NCBI GenBank assembly: GCA_964647825.1
Contig: CAZYJL010000014.1
Span: forward strand, 1 to 24,749
Source of the DNA: VFKI01 sp964647825
GTDB taxonomy: Bacteria > Pseudomonadota > Gammaproteobacteria > DSM-16500
Length of the DNA stretch: 24,749 nucleotides
Direction: 5' to 3'
Numbering within the stretch: the stretch's first letter is position 1; each line of letters opens with the position of its first letter. The notes beneath the pieces were generated by a model that had not been told where the DNA came from, made no database searches, and saw nothing but the letters and a program-made list of their open reading frames with translations. This document shows, piece by piece, positions 15,802 to 23,918 of this stretch. The translations under genes were made by a program, and so were the position numbers.

Positions 15802-16857
15802 ATGGAAGAAAATAGAAAAAAAGCTCTTGATGCCGCGCTTAACCAAATCGAGCGTCAATTTGGCAAAGGCTCTGTCATGCGCTTGGGTGATGCCTCAGCT
15901 GTACGGGATATCGAAGTCATCTCTACCGGTTCACTCTCGCTTGATATCGCCTTAGGGATTGGCGGTTTACCGCGCGGTCGTATCGTTGAAATCTACGGTC
16001 CAGAATCTTCCGGCAAAACGACCTTAACCTTGCAAGTCATTGCTGCCTGTCAAAAAATCGGTGGCACGGCCGCTTTTGTGGATGCAGAGCACGCACTCGA
16101 TCCTGCCTATGCTGCACGTCTAGGCGTCAATGTCAGCGAACTATTAATTTCACAGCCAGACACCGGTGAACAAGCCCTAGAAATTGCCGATATGTTAGTG
16201 CGCTCCAGCGGTGTCGATGTCGTGGTGATCGATTCCGTCGCGGCCCTCACACCCAAAGCAGAAATCGAGGGCGAAATGGGGGATCAACATATGGGACTGC
16301 AAGCCCGCCTCATGTCACAAGCCCTCCGTAAACTCACCGCCAATATCAAACGCTCGAACACACTTGTTATTTTTATTAACCAAATCCGCATGAAAATTGG
16401 TGTCATGTTCGGCAATCCAGAAACCACCACAGGTGGTAATGCACTGAAATTTTATGCTTCCGTCCGCCTCGATATTCGTCGCACTGGCAGTATCAAAAAT
16501 GGCGATGAAATTACCGGCAGTGAAACCCGAGTGAAAGTGGTCAAAAATAAAGTCGCGCCACCTTTCAGACAAGCAAACTTCGATATTTTATACAACGAAG
16601 GTATTTCACGCGAAAGTGAAATCATTGAACTGGGTGTACAACACAATATGATCGATAAAGCGGGTGCTTGGTTCAGTTACAAGGGACAGCGTATCGGCCA
16701 AGGCAAAGAAAATGCGCGTAATTTTTTACGTGAACACCCAGAAATCGCAAAAGAAGTCGAAACACTTCTACGCGAAAAATTACTTTCTGGACCTGTGCCA
16801 TTGCCTTCTCCTTGCGAAGAAGACAATCAAGAAAAAATGGAACCTGAATTAGCATGA
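15802..16857 (+). CDS. recA: Recombinase RecA
   Basis: ATP-dependent strand-exchange protein of homologous recombination and SOS induction. The 351-residue product has the family N-terminus (LDAALNQIERQFGKGSVMRLGD), Walker A GPESSGKTT, Walker B VVVIDSVAAL, the L1 loop (EIEGEMGDQHMGLQARLMSQALRKL) and L2 loop (FINQIRMKIGVMFGNPETTTGGNALKFYASVRLDIRR), and the acidic tail (CEEDNQEKMEPE). The ATG at 15802 has AAGGATC upstream. I see no CTGT-N8-ACAG LexA box between 15698 and 15801. Its stop overlaps recX by four bases (ATGA). GC content is visibly higher than in alaS or the orphan genes. Confidence 0.98.
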   Translation: MEENRKKALDAALNQIERQFGKGSVMRLGDASAVRDIEVISTGSLSLDIALGIGGLPRGRIVEIYGPESSGKTTLTLQVIAACQKIGGTAAFVDAEHALDPAYAARLGVNVSELLISQPDTGEQALEIADMLVRSSGVDVVVIDSVAALTPKAEIEGEMGDQHMGLQARLMSQALRKLTANIKRSNTLVIFINQIRMKIGVMFGNPETTTGGNALKFYASVRLDIRRTGSIKNGDEITGSETRVKVVKNKVAPPFRQANFDILYNEGISRESEIIELGVQHNMIDKAGAWFSYKGQRIGQGKENARNFLREHPEIAKEVETLLREKLLSGPVPLPSPCEEDNQEKMEPELA

Positions 16858-17300
16858 GTCTTGCTGAATTCTTACCTATTCGACGCGCCGCAATGGATTT
16901 GCTCGCGCGTCGAGAACATTCTGAAAAAGAATTACACCGTAAATTATCTCGCAAAGGATTTGCCAGTGATCTTATTTCACAAGCGATACAACAATTAGCA
17001 AAAGAAAATTTACAATCGAATCGTCGCTTCGCCGAAAACTATATTCAGTCTCGTCGCGAAAAAGGTTTCGGGCCATTACATATTCAACAAGAATTACTTG
17101 AACGGGGTATTAACAAAGAAGAGATTGCAGAGTTACTACAAACCGATGACAATGCGTGGCTAGAGGCATTAAGAAAAATTTATCAAAAACGCTTTAAACA
17201 TAAAATGCCTGTTGATTATAAAGAACGGGCACACTGTATGCGTTTTTTATTAGGACGTGGATTCACAAGCGAACAAATTGAAATGATTTTAAAAGCATAA
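16854..17300 (+). CDS. recX: RecA regulatory protein RecX
   Basis: Small protein that binds RecA filaments and modulates their activity. The 148-residue product is made of helical repeats typical of RecX: AAMDLLARREHSEKELHRKLSRKGF, ISQAIQQLAKENLQSNRRFAENYIQSRREKGFGPLHIQQELLERGI, and a third repeat ending RFLLGRGFTSEQIEMIL. The ATG overlaps the recA stop (ATGA), so the pair is translationally coupled. Length fits the family. Confidence 0.95.
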   Translation: MSLAEFLPIRRAAMDLLARREHSEKELHRKLSRKGFASDLISQAIQQLAKENLQSNRRFAENYIQSRREKGFGPLHIQQELLERGINKEEIAELLQTDDNAWLEALRKIYQKRFKHKMPVDYKERAHCMRFLLGRGFTSEQIEMILKA

Positions 17301-17306
17301 GTAACC

Positions 17307-17394
17307 ACTGGTAGACCAATCCATTCATTTTGTCTATCTTGTCATACCGTGCATAAAACGCGGCATGACAGAATAAATGAATCGATCTACTAGT
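17307..17394. repeat. 88-bp palindromic repeat between recX and alaS (TGTCAT family)
   Basis: The core 17340-17370 reads TGTCATACCGTG, seven bases, then CGCGGCATGACA: an imperfect palindrome with the same ends and centre as the units at 12081-12161. It is wrapped in outer inverted arms, 17307-17330 (ACTGGTAGA ... ATTCATTT) and 17375-17394 (AAATGAAT ... CTACTAGT). It may act as a transcription barrier after recX, but there is no T-run. Confidence 0.65.
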
Positions 17395-17440
17395 CTATTA
17401 CATCATAAAAGATACGAGCACTTTTAGAGAATCAGGATAC

Positions 17441-20023
17441 ATGAGCATGCAAAACAACTTAAGCGCCAATCAAATTCGCCAACAATTTTTAAGCTATTTT
17501 CAACAGCACCAACATAAAATTCTTCCCGGCAGCTCCCTGATTCCACACAATGACCCAACACTCCTTTTTACTAATGCGGGCATGGTGCAATTTAAATCGA
17601 TTTTTCTTGGTACAGAAAAAGCCCCCGCACCACGCGCAACCACATCACAACCCTGCGTGCGTGCTGGCGGCAAACATAATGACCTCGAAAATGTGGGATA
17701 TACAGCACGCCATCATACGTTTTTTGAAATGCTTGGTAACTTTAGTTTCGGTGATTATTTTAAGCGTGACGCCATTCGATTTGCATGGCAGTTTTTAACA
17801 GAGCAATTAAAATTGCCTGCAGAAAAATTATGGATCACTGTTTTTCGTGATGATCAAGAAGCCGCTGACATTTGGATCAAAGAAATAGGGGTTGATCCGA
17901 CACGTTTTTCGTTTTGTGAAGAAAGTAGTAATTTTTGGGCTATGGGGCCGACAGGGCCATGCGGTCCGTGTACAGAAATTTTTTACGATCACGGTCCTAG
18001 TATTGCAGGCGGGCCGCCAGGCTCACCGGATGAAGATGGCGATCGCTATATTGAAATTTGGAACTTAGTTTTCATGCAATACAATCGCGATGAAGACGGC
18101 ACGTTAACACCATTACCTAAACCATCTGTTGATACCGGCATGGGACTTGAACGCATCACCGCTATCATGCAAGGCGTGCACAATAATTATGATACCGATT
18201 TATTCCAACCATTAATTCAATTTACTGCAAAACTTGCCAATATCACAGATTATCAAAATACCTCTTTACGCGTGATTGCCGATCATATTCGTTCTGCTGT
18301 TTTTCTAATTACCGATGGCGTGATTCCTGCCAATGAAGGGCGCGGCTATGTACTACGCCGTATTATTCGGCGCGCACTCCGTCATGGTGCCAAACTGAAT
18401 TTACATGAACCCTTTTTTTATCGTTTAGTCCAACCTCTTGTCTCGATGATGCAAGCAGCTTATCCAGCCCTGCAAAAGTCTGCTGAAAATACAATCGCGA
18501 TTTTACAACGCGAAGAAGAACAATTTCGTTTAACACTCTCACAAGGCATCAAATTATTTGAGCAAACCATTCAAACATTAACAGACACCATTATTCCAGG
18601 CGAAACAGTTTTCAAATTATATGATACTTATGGTTTTCCTGTTGATCTAACTGCTGACATGGCGCGCGAACGTCAACTGACCATTGATCATGCTGGCTTT
18701 GAAAAAGCAATGCAACAACAGCGCACACGTTCACGTGAAGCAAGTCAATTTACCCAATCTTTTTTACCTGAGACAGAGACAATACAACCAACAACATTTA
18801 TGGGTTATGAAAAACTTTCTATCAAAAACAGTAAAATTATAGCGATCTATCAAAAAGACAAACCGATTACGCAAATCACTGCTGATAAAAACAATGAAGT
18901 CATTATCGTACTCGATCATACACCTTTTTATGCAGAAGCAGGCGGGCAAGTGGGTGATCAAGGATTTCTAAAAACTGCAGATGCAATTTTTTCTGTCACT
19001 GACACGCAAAAACAGGGAAACACCTACTTACATATCGGTAAATTAATCCATGGAAAATTAACCATCAATGACACTGTTGTTGCTGAGGTCAATCTGGAGC
19101 GGCGTAACGCGACTGTCTTAAATCATACGGCAACGCATTTATTGCATCATGTTTTACGAAGCATTTTAGGCGAACATGTTCTACAAAAAGGCTCCCTCGT
19201 CACGCCAGAAAAATTACGTTTTGATTTTTCACATTCTGCACCACTCACGTTAGAAGAAATGGAAACTATTGAGCGTGCCGTGAATCAAGCAATCCGCGCA
19301 AATTATCCAGCTACCGTACATGAAACCACACCTGAAAATGCAATTGCAGAAGGCGCCATGGCATTATTTGGCGAAAAATACGGTGAGACAGTTCGTGTCG
19401 TCAAATTTGGTGATTCCGTTGAATTATGCGGTGGCACGCACGCGCATCACACCGGTGCTATTGGTTTATTCAAATTAACCACCGAATCAGGTGTTGCTGC
19501 AGGTATCCGACGCATCGAAGCTGTTACAGGGGAAGGTGCGCTTGACTGGATCAAACAGCAAGAAAAAAATTCGCTGCAAAAACAGCAACAATCAGAAGAA
19601 AAATGTCGGCAATTAGAAAAAGAAATTCAACAGTTAAAAGAAAAATTAGCAAGCAACCTCAGTCAAGCATTGCTAATACAAAAAAAAGAAATGCATGGCA
19701 TCACCTTTCTAGCCACCAAAGTAGATGCAATGGATAATCGCGCATTACGTCACGCAGTTGATCAATTAAAAAATCGTTTAGGCGAAGCAATTATTTTTCT
19801 TGCTTCTGTCAATGATAATCGTATTAACTTTGTCGCTGGCGTCACAAGCAATTTACAAAAACAATTTCCTGCAGGTGAATTAATAAAATATATTGCAGCG
19901 CAAGTGGATGGCAAAGGCGGTGGTCGTGCTGATTTAGCAGAAGGCGGTGGCAATCAACCAGAACATCTTACAAAAGCGTTAGACGCTGTCACGACTTGGA
20001 TAAACATGAAAAAAATGAATTAA
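17441..20023 (+). CDS. alaS: Alanyl-tRNA synthetase
   Basis: Charges tRNA-Ala and deacylates mischarged Ser/Gly-tRNA-Ala. The 860-residue product has the class II catalytic domain (PGSSLIPHNDPTLLFTNAGMVQFK, RATTSQPCVRAGGKHNDLENVGYTARHHTFFEMLGNFSFGDYFK, the tRNA-binding and editing domains with zinc ligands H562/H566 (HTATH) and C663/H667 (CGGTH), a coiled coil at about 705-745, and the C-Ala domain with GGGRADLAEGGG. Close to the E. coli length. ATG 17447, two codons downstream, has better spacing (nine bases) to AGGA at 17434-17437 and may be the true start. Confidence 0.97.
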   Translation: MSMQNNLSANQIRQQFLSYFQQHQHKILPGSSLIPHNDPTLLFTNAGMVQFKSIFLGTEKAPAPRATTSQPCVRAGGKHNDLENVGYTARHHTFFEMLGNFSFGDYFKRDAIRFAWQFLTEQLKLPAEKLWITVFRDDQEAADIWIKEIGVDPTRFSFCEESSNFWAMGPTGPCGPCTEIFYDHGPSIAGGPPGSPDEDGDRYIEIWNLVFMQYNRDEDGTLTPLPKPSVDTGMGLERITAIMQGVHNNYDTDLFQPLIQFTAKLANITDYQNTSLRVIADHIRSAVFLITDGVIPANEGRGYVLRRIIRRALRHGAKLNLHEPFFYRLVQPLVSMMQAAYPALQKSAENTIAILQREEEQFRLTLSQGIKLFEQTIQTLTDTIIPGETVFKLYDTYGFPVDLTADMARERQLTIDHAGFEKAMQQQRTRSREASQFTQSFLPETETIQPTTFMGYEKLSIKNSKIIAIYQKDKPITQITADKNNEVIIVLDHTPFYAEAGGQVGDQGFLKTADAIFSVTDTQKQGNTYLHIGKLIHGKLTINDTVVAEVNLERRNATVLNHTATHLLHHVLRSILGEHVLQKGSLVTPEKLRFDFSHSAPLTLEEMETIERAVNQAIRANYPATVHETTPENAIAEGAMALFGEKYGETVRVVKFGDSVELCGGTHAHHTGAIGLFKLTTESGVAAGIRRIEAVTGEGALDWIKQQEKNSLQKQQQSEEKCRQLEKEIQQLKEKLASNLSQALLIQKKEMHGITFLATKVDAMDNRALRHAVDQLKNRLGEAIIFLASVNDNRINFVAGVTSNLQKQFPAGELIKYIAAQVDGKGGGRADLAEGGGNQPEHLTKALDAVTTWINMKKMN

Positions 20024-20099
20024 ATAGAAATCAATGACAAGCAAGCAAATACACTCGAGACAATACAACACATTCACTTTTTTATAGGAGCAACATCAC

Positions 20100-21083
20100 A
20101 TGTTATCACGTAGCGTGCCCAGTCCAAAGGAACAAAAAAATCAAGAAGATGCGTTTTATATAGCTATCGAGGAAAATGAAATCTTCACTGACTATCAGAA
20201 AAAAACTGAACCCGATAACAATAAGAATCTATTGCCAACTGCATCCATGAAAAAAAAAACACTAACCATCCAAACGCGTTTAGAAAATATTTTCAAATAT
20301 CTTGTACCTGCATCTGAGACCACTGCAAGAGCAGCGATGGTCAGTATCTTTGCCATACTTAAAGAAGCCTCTGAACACAAAAACTTGGCAAAAAAATTTG
20401 AAGAATTTTGGCGCTACCCACTGTTTTCTACACTGACTGCTACCGGCTGGATTGCTTTTGCTAACAATACGCTTAATCAAAAAGAAGGTGCAATACGTTA
20501 TCCCGCATTATTAGCGCAAATGCTACTTACTACAGCGAATACACTTGCCGTTGGTATGGCTTTCTTTGCCAAATCAGAAGAATATGCAAAATTAGCACCG
20601 GCCCGTATTTTTAGCGTCACCATCCTTATCGAAGCATTATTGGAGTTTCTGAAAAGTGCGAGCGAGTTCAGCGAATACTATCGACTAAAAGATAGCAGAA
20701 TCATGGCTGAGAGTGAAAAAGCAGATAAGCATTGGCAACAAGGCACTCACTTATTTTTAAATGCCATTGGCACACTTGCAACCGATGCAAGCATTTTTTG
20801 CGTCATGGTAAAAAGCATTCCACAAGCTGCCTATGTAGGAATAGCCGTGGAAGCATTCAAGGGGATTGCGAGTCTAATGAGATTTGCAAAAACAATCAAA
20901 ACAGACTGTCAACCCTCATCAACCTTAAATGATAGCCATCAAACAGACAAAAACGGCTATCGTATTTTGATTGAGCAAGAAAACCAAGAAATAAGCACAA
21001 CAATGCCATCTACTACGGAGCATGCGACCGATAAATCAAAATCTGACGATAGCTTACCTAACCCCTATCAACTTAGCCCTTGA
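20100..21083 (+). CDS. Orphan multi-helix membrane protein, possible secreted/effector protein
   Basis: I do not recognise a family. The 327-residue product has hydrophilic ends and a hydrophobic middle. An N-terminal polar region of about 65 residues carries no signal peptide. Hydrophobic or amphipathic helices lie near 106-125 (FSTLTATGWIAFA), 137-158 (LLAQMLLTTANTLAVGMAFF), 171-185, 218-238 (LFLNAIGTLATDASIFCVMV) and 243-261, and a polar, Ser/Thr/Asp-rich tail follows of about 55 residues ending PNPYQLSP. A well-placed AGGAG lies nine bases before the ATG. Soluble ends around a compact helical core are common among Legionellales effectors that insert in host membranes, but no PmrA box or other mark is seen here. 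It could equally be an ordinary inner-membrane protein. It is inserted between alaS and lysC, which are commonly adjacent in gammaproteobacteria. Confidence 0.8.
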   Translation: MLSRSVPSPKEQKNQEDAFYIAIEENEIFTDYQKKTEPDNNKNLLPTASMKKKTLTIQTRLENIFKYLVPASETTARAAMVSIFAILKEASEHKNLAKKFEEFWRYPLFSTLTATGWIAFANNTLNQKEGAIRYPALLAQMLLTTANTLAVGMAFFAKSEEYAKLAPARIFSVTILIEALLEFLKSASEFSEYYRLKDSRIMAESEKADKHWQQGTHLFLNAIGTLATDASIFCVMVKSIPQAAYVGIAVEAFKGIASLMRFAKTIKTDCQPSSTLNDSHQTDKNGYRILIEQENQEISTTMPSTTEHATDKSKSDDSLPNPYQLSP

Positions 21084-21174
21084 TCACCACTTAGACTAAA
21101 GCACTACTTTTTTCATGCTAGACTCTATGTCTGCAATATAAGATCATAACTAGGCTTTTTTTCAGGAAGTAACG

Positions 21175-22437
21175 ATGTCACTGATCGTACAAAAATATGG
21201 CGGCAGCTCTGTCGGAACATTAGAGCGCATTCAGCATGTTGCTAAACGTGTGATAGCAACAAGAGCAGCCGGCCATGCAGTGGTCGTTGTCGTATCTGCT
21301 ATGCAAGGTGAAACAGATCGATTAATTCAATTGGCACAAAAACTAGCAACAACACCCAACTCGCGAGAATATGATGTCCTTGTGGCGACTGGCGAACAAG
21401 TCTCGATGTCTTTACTCGCTATGGCCCTGCAAGCACAACAGTGTCCAGCACGCTCTTATTGCGGCCTGCAAGTACGCATTCATACGGATGACCATCACTC
21501 ACGTGCTCGTATCCTTCGCGTCGAAACCAATCGCATCAAACAAGATCTGGTTAATAACCATGTTGTCGTTGTTGCAGGCTTTCAAGGGGTCAATTCGCGG
21601 GGTGATATTACAACCTTAGGACGCGGCGGTTCTGATACCACAGCCGTTGCACTTGCTGCGGCGCTCAAGGCTGACGAATGCCAAATTTATACCGATGTAG
21701 AGGGTGTCTATACCACCGATCCTAGGGTGCAACCTGACGCCTCTCTTTTATGCGAAATTAGCTTCGAAGAAATGCTAGAAATGTCTAGTCTTGGCGCTAA
21801 GGTATTGCAAATGCGCTCGGTTGAGCTGGCTAGCCATCACAATATCCCAATACGTGTACTTTCTACTTTTAGCCATGGCAAAGGAACTCTCGTGACAGAC
21901 GAAGAAAAAATTATGCAAAAAAGATTGGTCTCGGGCATCGCCTTCAGTCGAGAAGAAGCGCTTATCTCACTAACAGGTGTACCAAACCGCGCCGGCGTCG
22001 AAGGACTCATTCTTAGCAGGGTTAGCGAGGCCCATATTGAGATCGACATGATTGCGCAAAATGCCACAGAGGGCAAAACAACTGATTTCACCTTCACACT
22101 CCATCGTGAAGATTACCCTCGAACGATAAAAATTATAGAAGAACTTGCCAATGAACTCGGCGCCATCTCCGTGCGCAGCCGCGCAGATGTCGCCAAACTG
22201 TCTATCGTCGGTATTGGCATGCGCTCGCACTCCGGTGTGGCTAGCACCATGTTTAATGCCTTAGGCGACGCAGGAATTAATATCCGAATGATTACTACCT
22301 CTGAAATTAAGATCTCCGTCGTTATCCCGGAAGAAACCCTCAATCATGGCATCCAAGCACTCCATGCAGCCTTTAAGCTAGATCAACTCTCTACCGAAAA
22401 GCAGCCTGTCTATATGGAACTCCAAGGAGATAGATAA
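21175..22437 (+). CDS. lysC: Aspartate kinase
   Basis: First step of lysine, threonine, methionine and diaminopimelate synthesis: phosphorylation of aspartate. The 420-residue product is a monofunctional kinase with the N-terminal motif VQKYGGSSVG, the TLGRGGSDTTAVALAAAL substrate loop and YTDVEGVYTTDPRV. Two regulatory ACT domains follow from about residues 265 and 341 (SLTGVPNRAGVEGLILSRVSEAHIEIDMI; SIVGIGMRSHSGVASTMFNALGDAGINIRMI). The ACT pair implies feedback control by lysine and/or threonine. The ATG has AGGAAGT seven bases upstream. Gene order alaS-lysC-csrA is conserved apart from the inserted orphan. Confidence 0.96.
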   Translation: MSLIVQKYGGSSVGTLERIQHVAKRVIATRAAGHAVVVVVSAMQGETDRLIQLAQKLATTPNSREYDVLVATGEQVSMSLLAMALQAQQCPARSYCGLQVRIHTDDHHSRARILRVETNRIKQDLVNNHVVVVAGFQGVNSRGDITTLGRGGSDTTAVALAAALKADECQIYTDVEGVYTTDPRVQPDASLLCEISFEEMLEMSSLGAKVLQMRSVELASHHNIPIRVLSTFSHGKGTLVTDEEKIMQKRLVSGIAFSREEALISLTGVPNRAGVEGLILSRVSEAHIEIDMIAQNATEGKTTDFTFTLHREDYPRTIKIIEELANELGAISVRSRADVAKLSIVGIGMRSHSGVASTMFNALGDAGINIRMITTSEIKISVVIPEETLNHGIQALHAAFKLDQLSTEKQPVYMELQGDR

Positions 22438-22554
22438 TCATAAAATAAAAAAACAAAAAAAATGAAAAAGCTATTTGCATGAAACTGTCATTTTGTTTAC
22501 CATTGCTGGCCGAAATGCAAGCCATTAGGACATTACCCCCCATAAAAAGAGGGT

Positions 22555-22619
22555 CTGCCATGGCAGCAATTGAAAATCAGGGAATGCATACAAATACAAC
22601 AGGGCAGTTTAAGGAGAGG
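22555..22619 (+). promoter_or_regulatory. csrA leader: perfect palindrome and CsrA-type ANGGA motifs
   Basis: CTGCCATGGCAG at 22555-22566 is a perfect 12-base palindrome. AGGGA (22579-22583) and AAGGA (22611-22615, within the ribosome site AAGGAGAGG at 22611-22619) fit the ANGGA core of CsrA RNA-binding sites. Two sites, one on the ribosome site, fit autorepression of csrA as known in E. coli. The link is inferred. The preceding 100 bases contain only a weak promoter-like pair (TTGCAT 22475, TACCAT 22498, 17-base spacer). Confidence 0.4.
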
Positions 22620-22625
22620 TAACAA

Positions 22626-22871
22626 ATGCTCATTCTGACGAGACGTGTGGGTGAAACGCTTATTATCGGCGACGATGTAGTAGTGACTGTTTTAGGTATA
22701 AAAGGTAACCAAGTCCGAATTGGAATCAATGCACCAAAAGATGTTTCTGTACACCGTGAAGAAATTTATCAGCGGATACAACAGGAAAAAATCGGTGGCG
22801 CATCAACAGGACAAGTTAGCTCAAATACTGATAGCCAAGAAGATGGAGATAAAGGACAATCTGGCTTATAA
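22626..22871 (+). CDS. csrA: Carbon storage regulator CsrA (RsmA)
   Basis: Dimeric RNA-binding protein that represses or activates translation at GGA-containing leaders. In Legionella and relatives it controls the replicative/transmissive switch and effector expression. The 81-residue product has the full CsrA core (MLILTRRVGETLIIGDDVVVTVLGIKGNQVRIGINAPKDVSVHREEIYQRI), including the RNA-binding residues of the first strand (LTRR) and VHREEI. The C-terminal tail of about 25 polar residues (GGASTGQVSSNTDSQEDGDKGQSGL) is longer than in E. coli CsrA (61 residues). Strong ribosome site AAGGAGAGG. Confidence 0.96.
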   Translation: MLILTRRVGETLIIGDDVVVTVLGIKGNQVRIGINAPKDVSVHREEIYQRIQQEKIGGASTGQVSSNTDSQEDGDKGQSGL

Positions 22872-22889
22872 ATTTTTATAAACCAGTAA

Positions 22890-22911
22890 ACTGGCGTTAA
22901 GTTTAACCAGT
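22890..22911 (+). terminator. Possible hairpin between csrA and tRNA-Ser
   Basis: ACTGG (22890-22894) pairs with CCAGT (22907-22911), with extra pairing of TTAA inside. No T-run follows, so it may be a processing or attenuation structure rather than a terminator. Confidence 0.25.
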
Positions 22912-22926
22912 CATCAAAAAGGACAA

Positions 22927-23019
22927 GGAGAGATGGCCGAGCGGCTGAAGGCGCTCCCCTGCTAAGGGAGTATGGGGCCTAAAACTCCATCGAGGGTTCG
23001 AATCCCTCTCTCTCCGCCA
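22927..23019 (+). tRNA. tRNA-Ser (anticodon GCU)
   Basis: 93-nucleotide class II tRNA. The acceptor GGAGAGA pairs with TCTCTCC and CCA is encoded (23017-23019). The anticodon stem CTCCC/GGGAG encloses CTGCTAA with anticodon GCT at 22961-22963, reading AGC/AGU. A long variable arm (TATGGGGCCTAAAACTCCAT) and the TTCGAAT T-loop are present. Position after csrA is conserved in gammaproteobacteria. Confidence 0.98.
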
Positions 23020-23120
23020 TAGACAAAACATACAGAACATAAAACAGATTAAGCTAAAAAATTAGTGAAAAAAAGTGAAAAATATTAGTAAAAAATAAAG
23101 AAAAAAAAACGAAAAAGGTA

Positions 23121-23126
23121 TATTAT
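23121..23126 (+). promoter_or_regulatory. Possible -10 element of tRNA-Arg
   Basis: TATTAT lies 17 bases before the tRNA-Arg 5' end and is preceded by about 60 bases that are almost all A (UP-element-like). No good -35 hexamer is visible. Confidence 0.3.
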
Positions 23127-23142
23127 ACGCGCATCAAATTAC

Positions 23143-23219
23143 GCGCCCGTAGCTCAGCTGGATAGAGTACTTGGCTACGAACTAAGGGGTCGGGAGTTCG
23201 AATCTCTCCGGGCGCGCCA
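23143..23219 (+). tRNA. tRNA-Arg (anticodon ACG)
   Basis: 77-nucleotide tRNA. The acceptor GCGCCCG pairs with CGGGCGC and CCA is encoded (23217-23219). The D-arm AGCTCAGCTGGATAGAGT, anticodon loop CTACGAA with ACG at 23177-23179 and T-arm CGGGAGTTCGAATCTCTCC are present. A34 would be deaminated to inosine by TadA to read CGU/CGC/CGA. The anticodon stem CTTGG/CTAAG contains one G-T (G-U) pair. Confidence 0.98.
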
Positions 23220-23350
23220 ATAAAACTTGCTAATCCCATAAATTCATAAAAATAGTCATATCGCTAGCTACCAAAAAACAGCAGCCATTTATCAAGATTA
23301 ATTTTTCTCTGCAGCAATTACGCAGCAATCAAACAAAACTGCTATAAAAC

Positions 23351-23857
23351 TCAGGGATCATCACGCCACTTTTGGATAAGTTGACTTATTTGATCTTCTG
23401 CATATTTTTGATCAAGTGTATTAAAAATAACGGCATCATATTTTTTTGGTTCGTCAAAACAAAGAGAGAGAGCTTCTAAAAAATCTGCGTCTAAAAAATT
23501 ATTCATCCTCTCTTTTATTCTTGTACGAATCAAAAACGAATCTGCATACACATGCACTAATTTTAATGAAGGAAATGCAGCTATCAATTGCGCACGATTC
23601 TTTTCTTTATAGAACCCCTGAGAAACGCAAATAAATTGATGTTTTTCACTCAGTTCTTTCAACTTCTTAATCACTAAATTGGTAAATTCATCTCGTATCT
23701 GTTGCGTAAATTGCTTTTTTTCTTGTAATGCCACCTGCATTTGACTTGTTAAAATATCGTCTCCATCAAAAAAATAAAATTCTGGATACTTCTCTATGAG
23801 CAATTGCCCCAAGAAAGTTTTTCCGACACCTGATAAACCAAAAAAGACAATAATCAT
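23351..23857 (-). CDS. Small P-loop kinase (gluconokinase / AAA_33-like)
   Basis: Predicted nucleoside-triphosphate-dependent small-molecule kinase, substrate unknown. The 168-residue product begins MIIVFFGLSGVGKTFLG with Walker A GLSGVGKT (residues 7-14). It continues with FFDGDD (about 29-34), as in gluconate and APS kinases, a VSQGFYKEKNR segment resembling the gluconokinase SALK-YRD region, a HVYADSFLIRTRIKERMNNF lid segment, and a C-terminal DAVIFNT segment. The start is ATG 23857 because the P-loop should lie close to the N-terminus; a longer frame to 23899 would add 14 hydrophobic residues. Only a weak GAG lies upstream. Very AT-rich, convergent with tRNA-Arg. Confidence 0.85.
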   Translation of the reverse strand: MIIVFFGLSGVGKTFLGQLLIEKYPEFYFFDGDDILTSQMQVALQEKKQFTQQIRDEFTNLVIKKLKELSEKHQFICVSQGFYKEKNRAQLIAAFPSLKLVHVYADSFLIRTRIKERMNNFLDADFLEALSLCFDEPKKYDAVIFNTLDQKYAEDQISQLIQKWRDDP

Positions 23858-23918
23858 ATTAAACTCAAGCAAAAAAAATTTAAAAATCAAACACAGCAAT
23901 TTGATTTAAAATTTGTAA

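Noticed and set aside
23040..23120. A-rich tract with repeated GTGAAAAA-like words before tRNA-Arg, considered as a CRISPR-like or tandem repeat
   Set aside because: Words are short, irregular and without constant spacing; better seen as an A-rich promoter upstream region. No CRISPR array is present anywhere in the window.
23143..23350. Phage or island attachment site at the 3' end of tRNA-Arg
   Set aside because: No second copy of the tRNA 3' end and no integrase gene is visible in the window.
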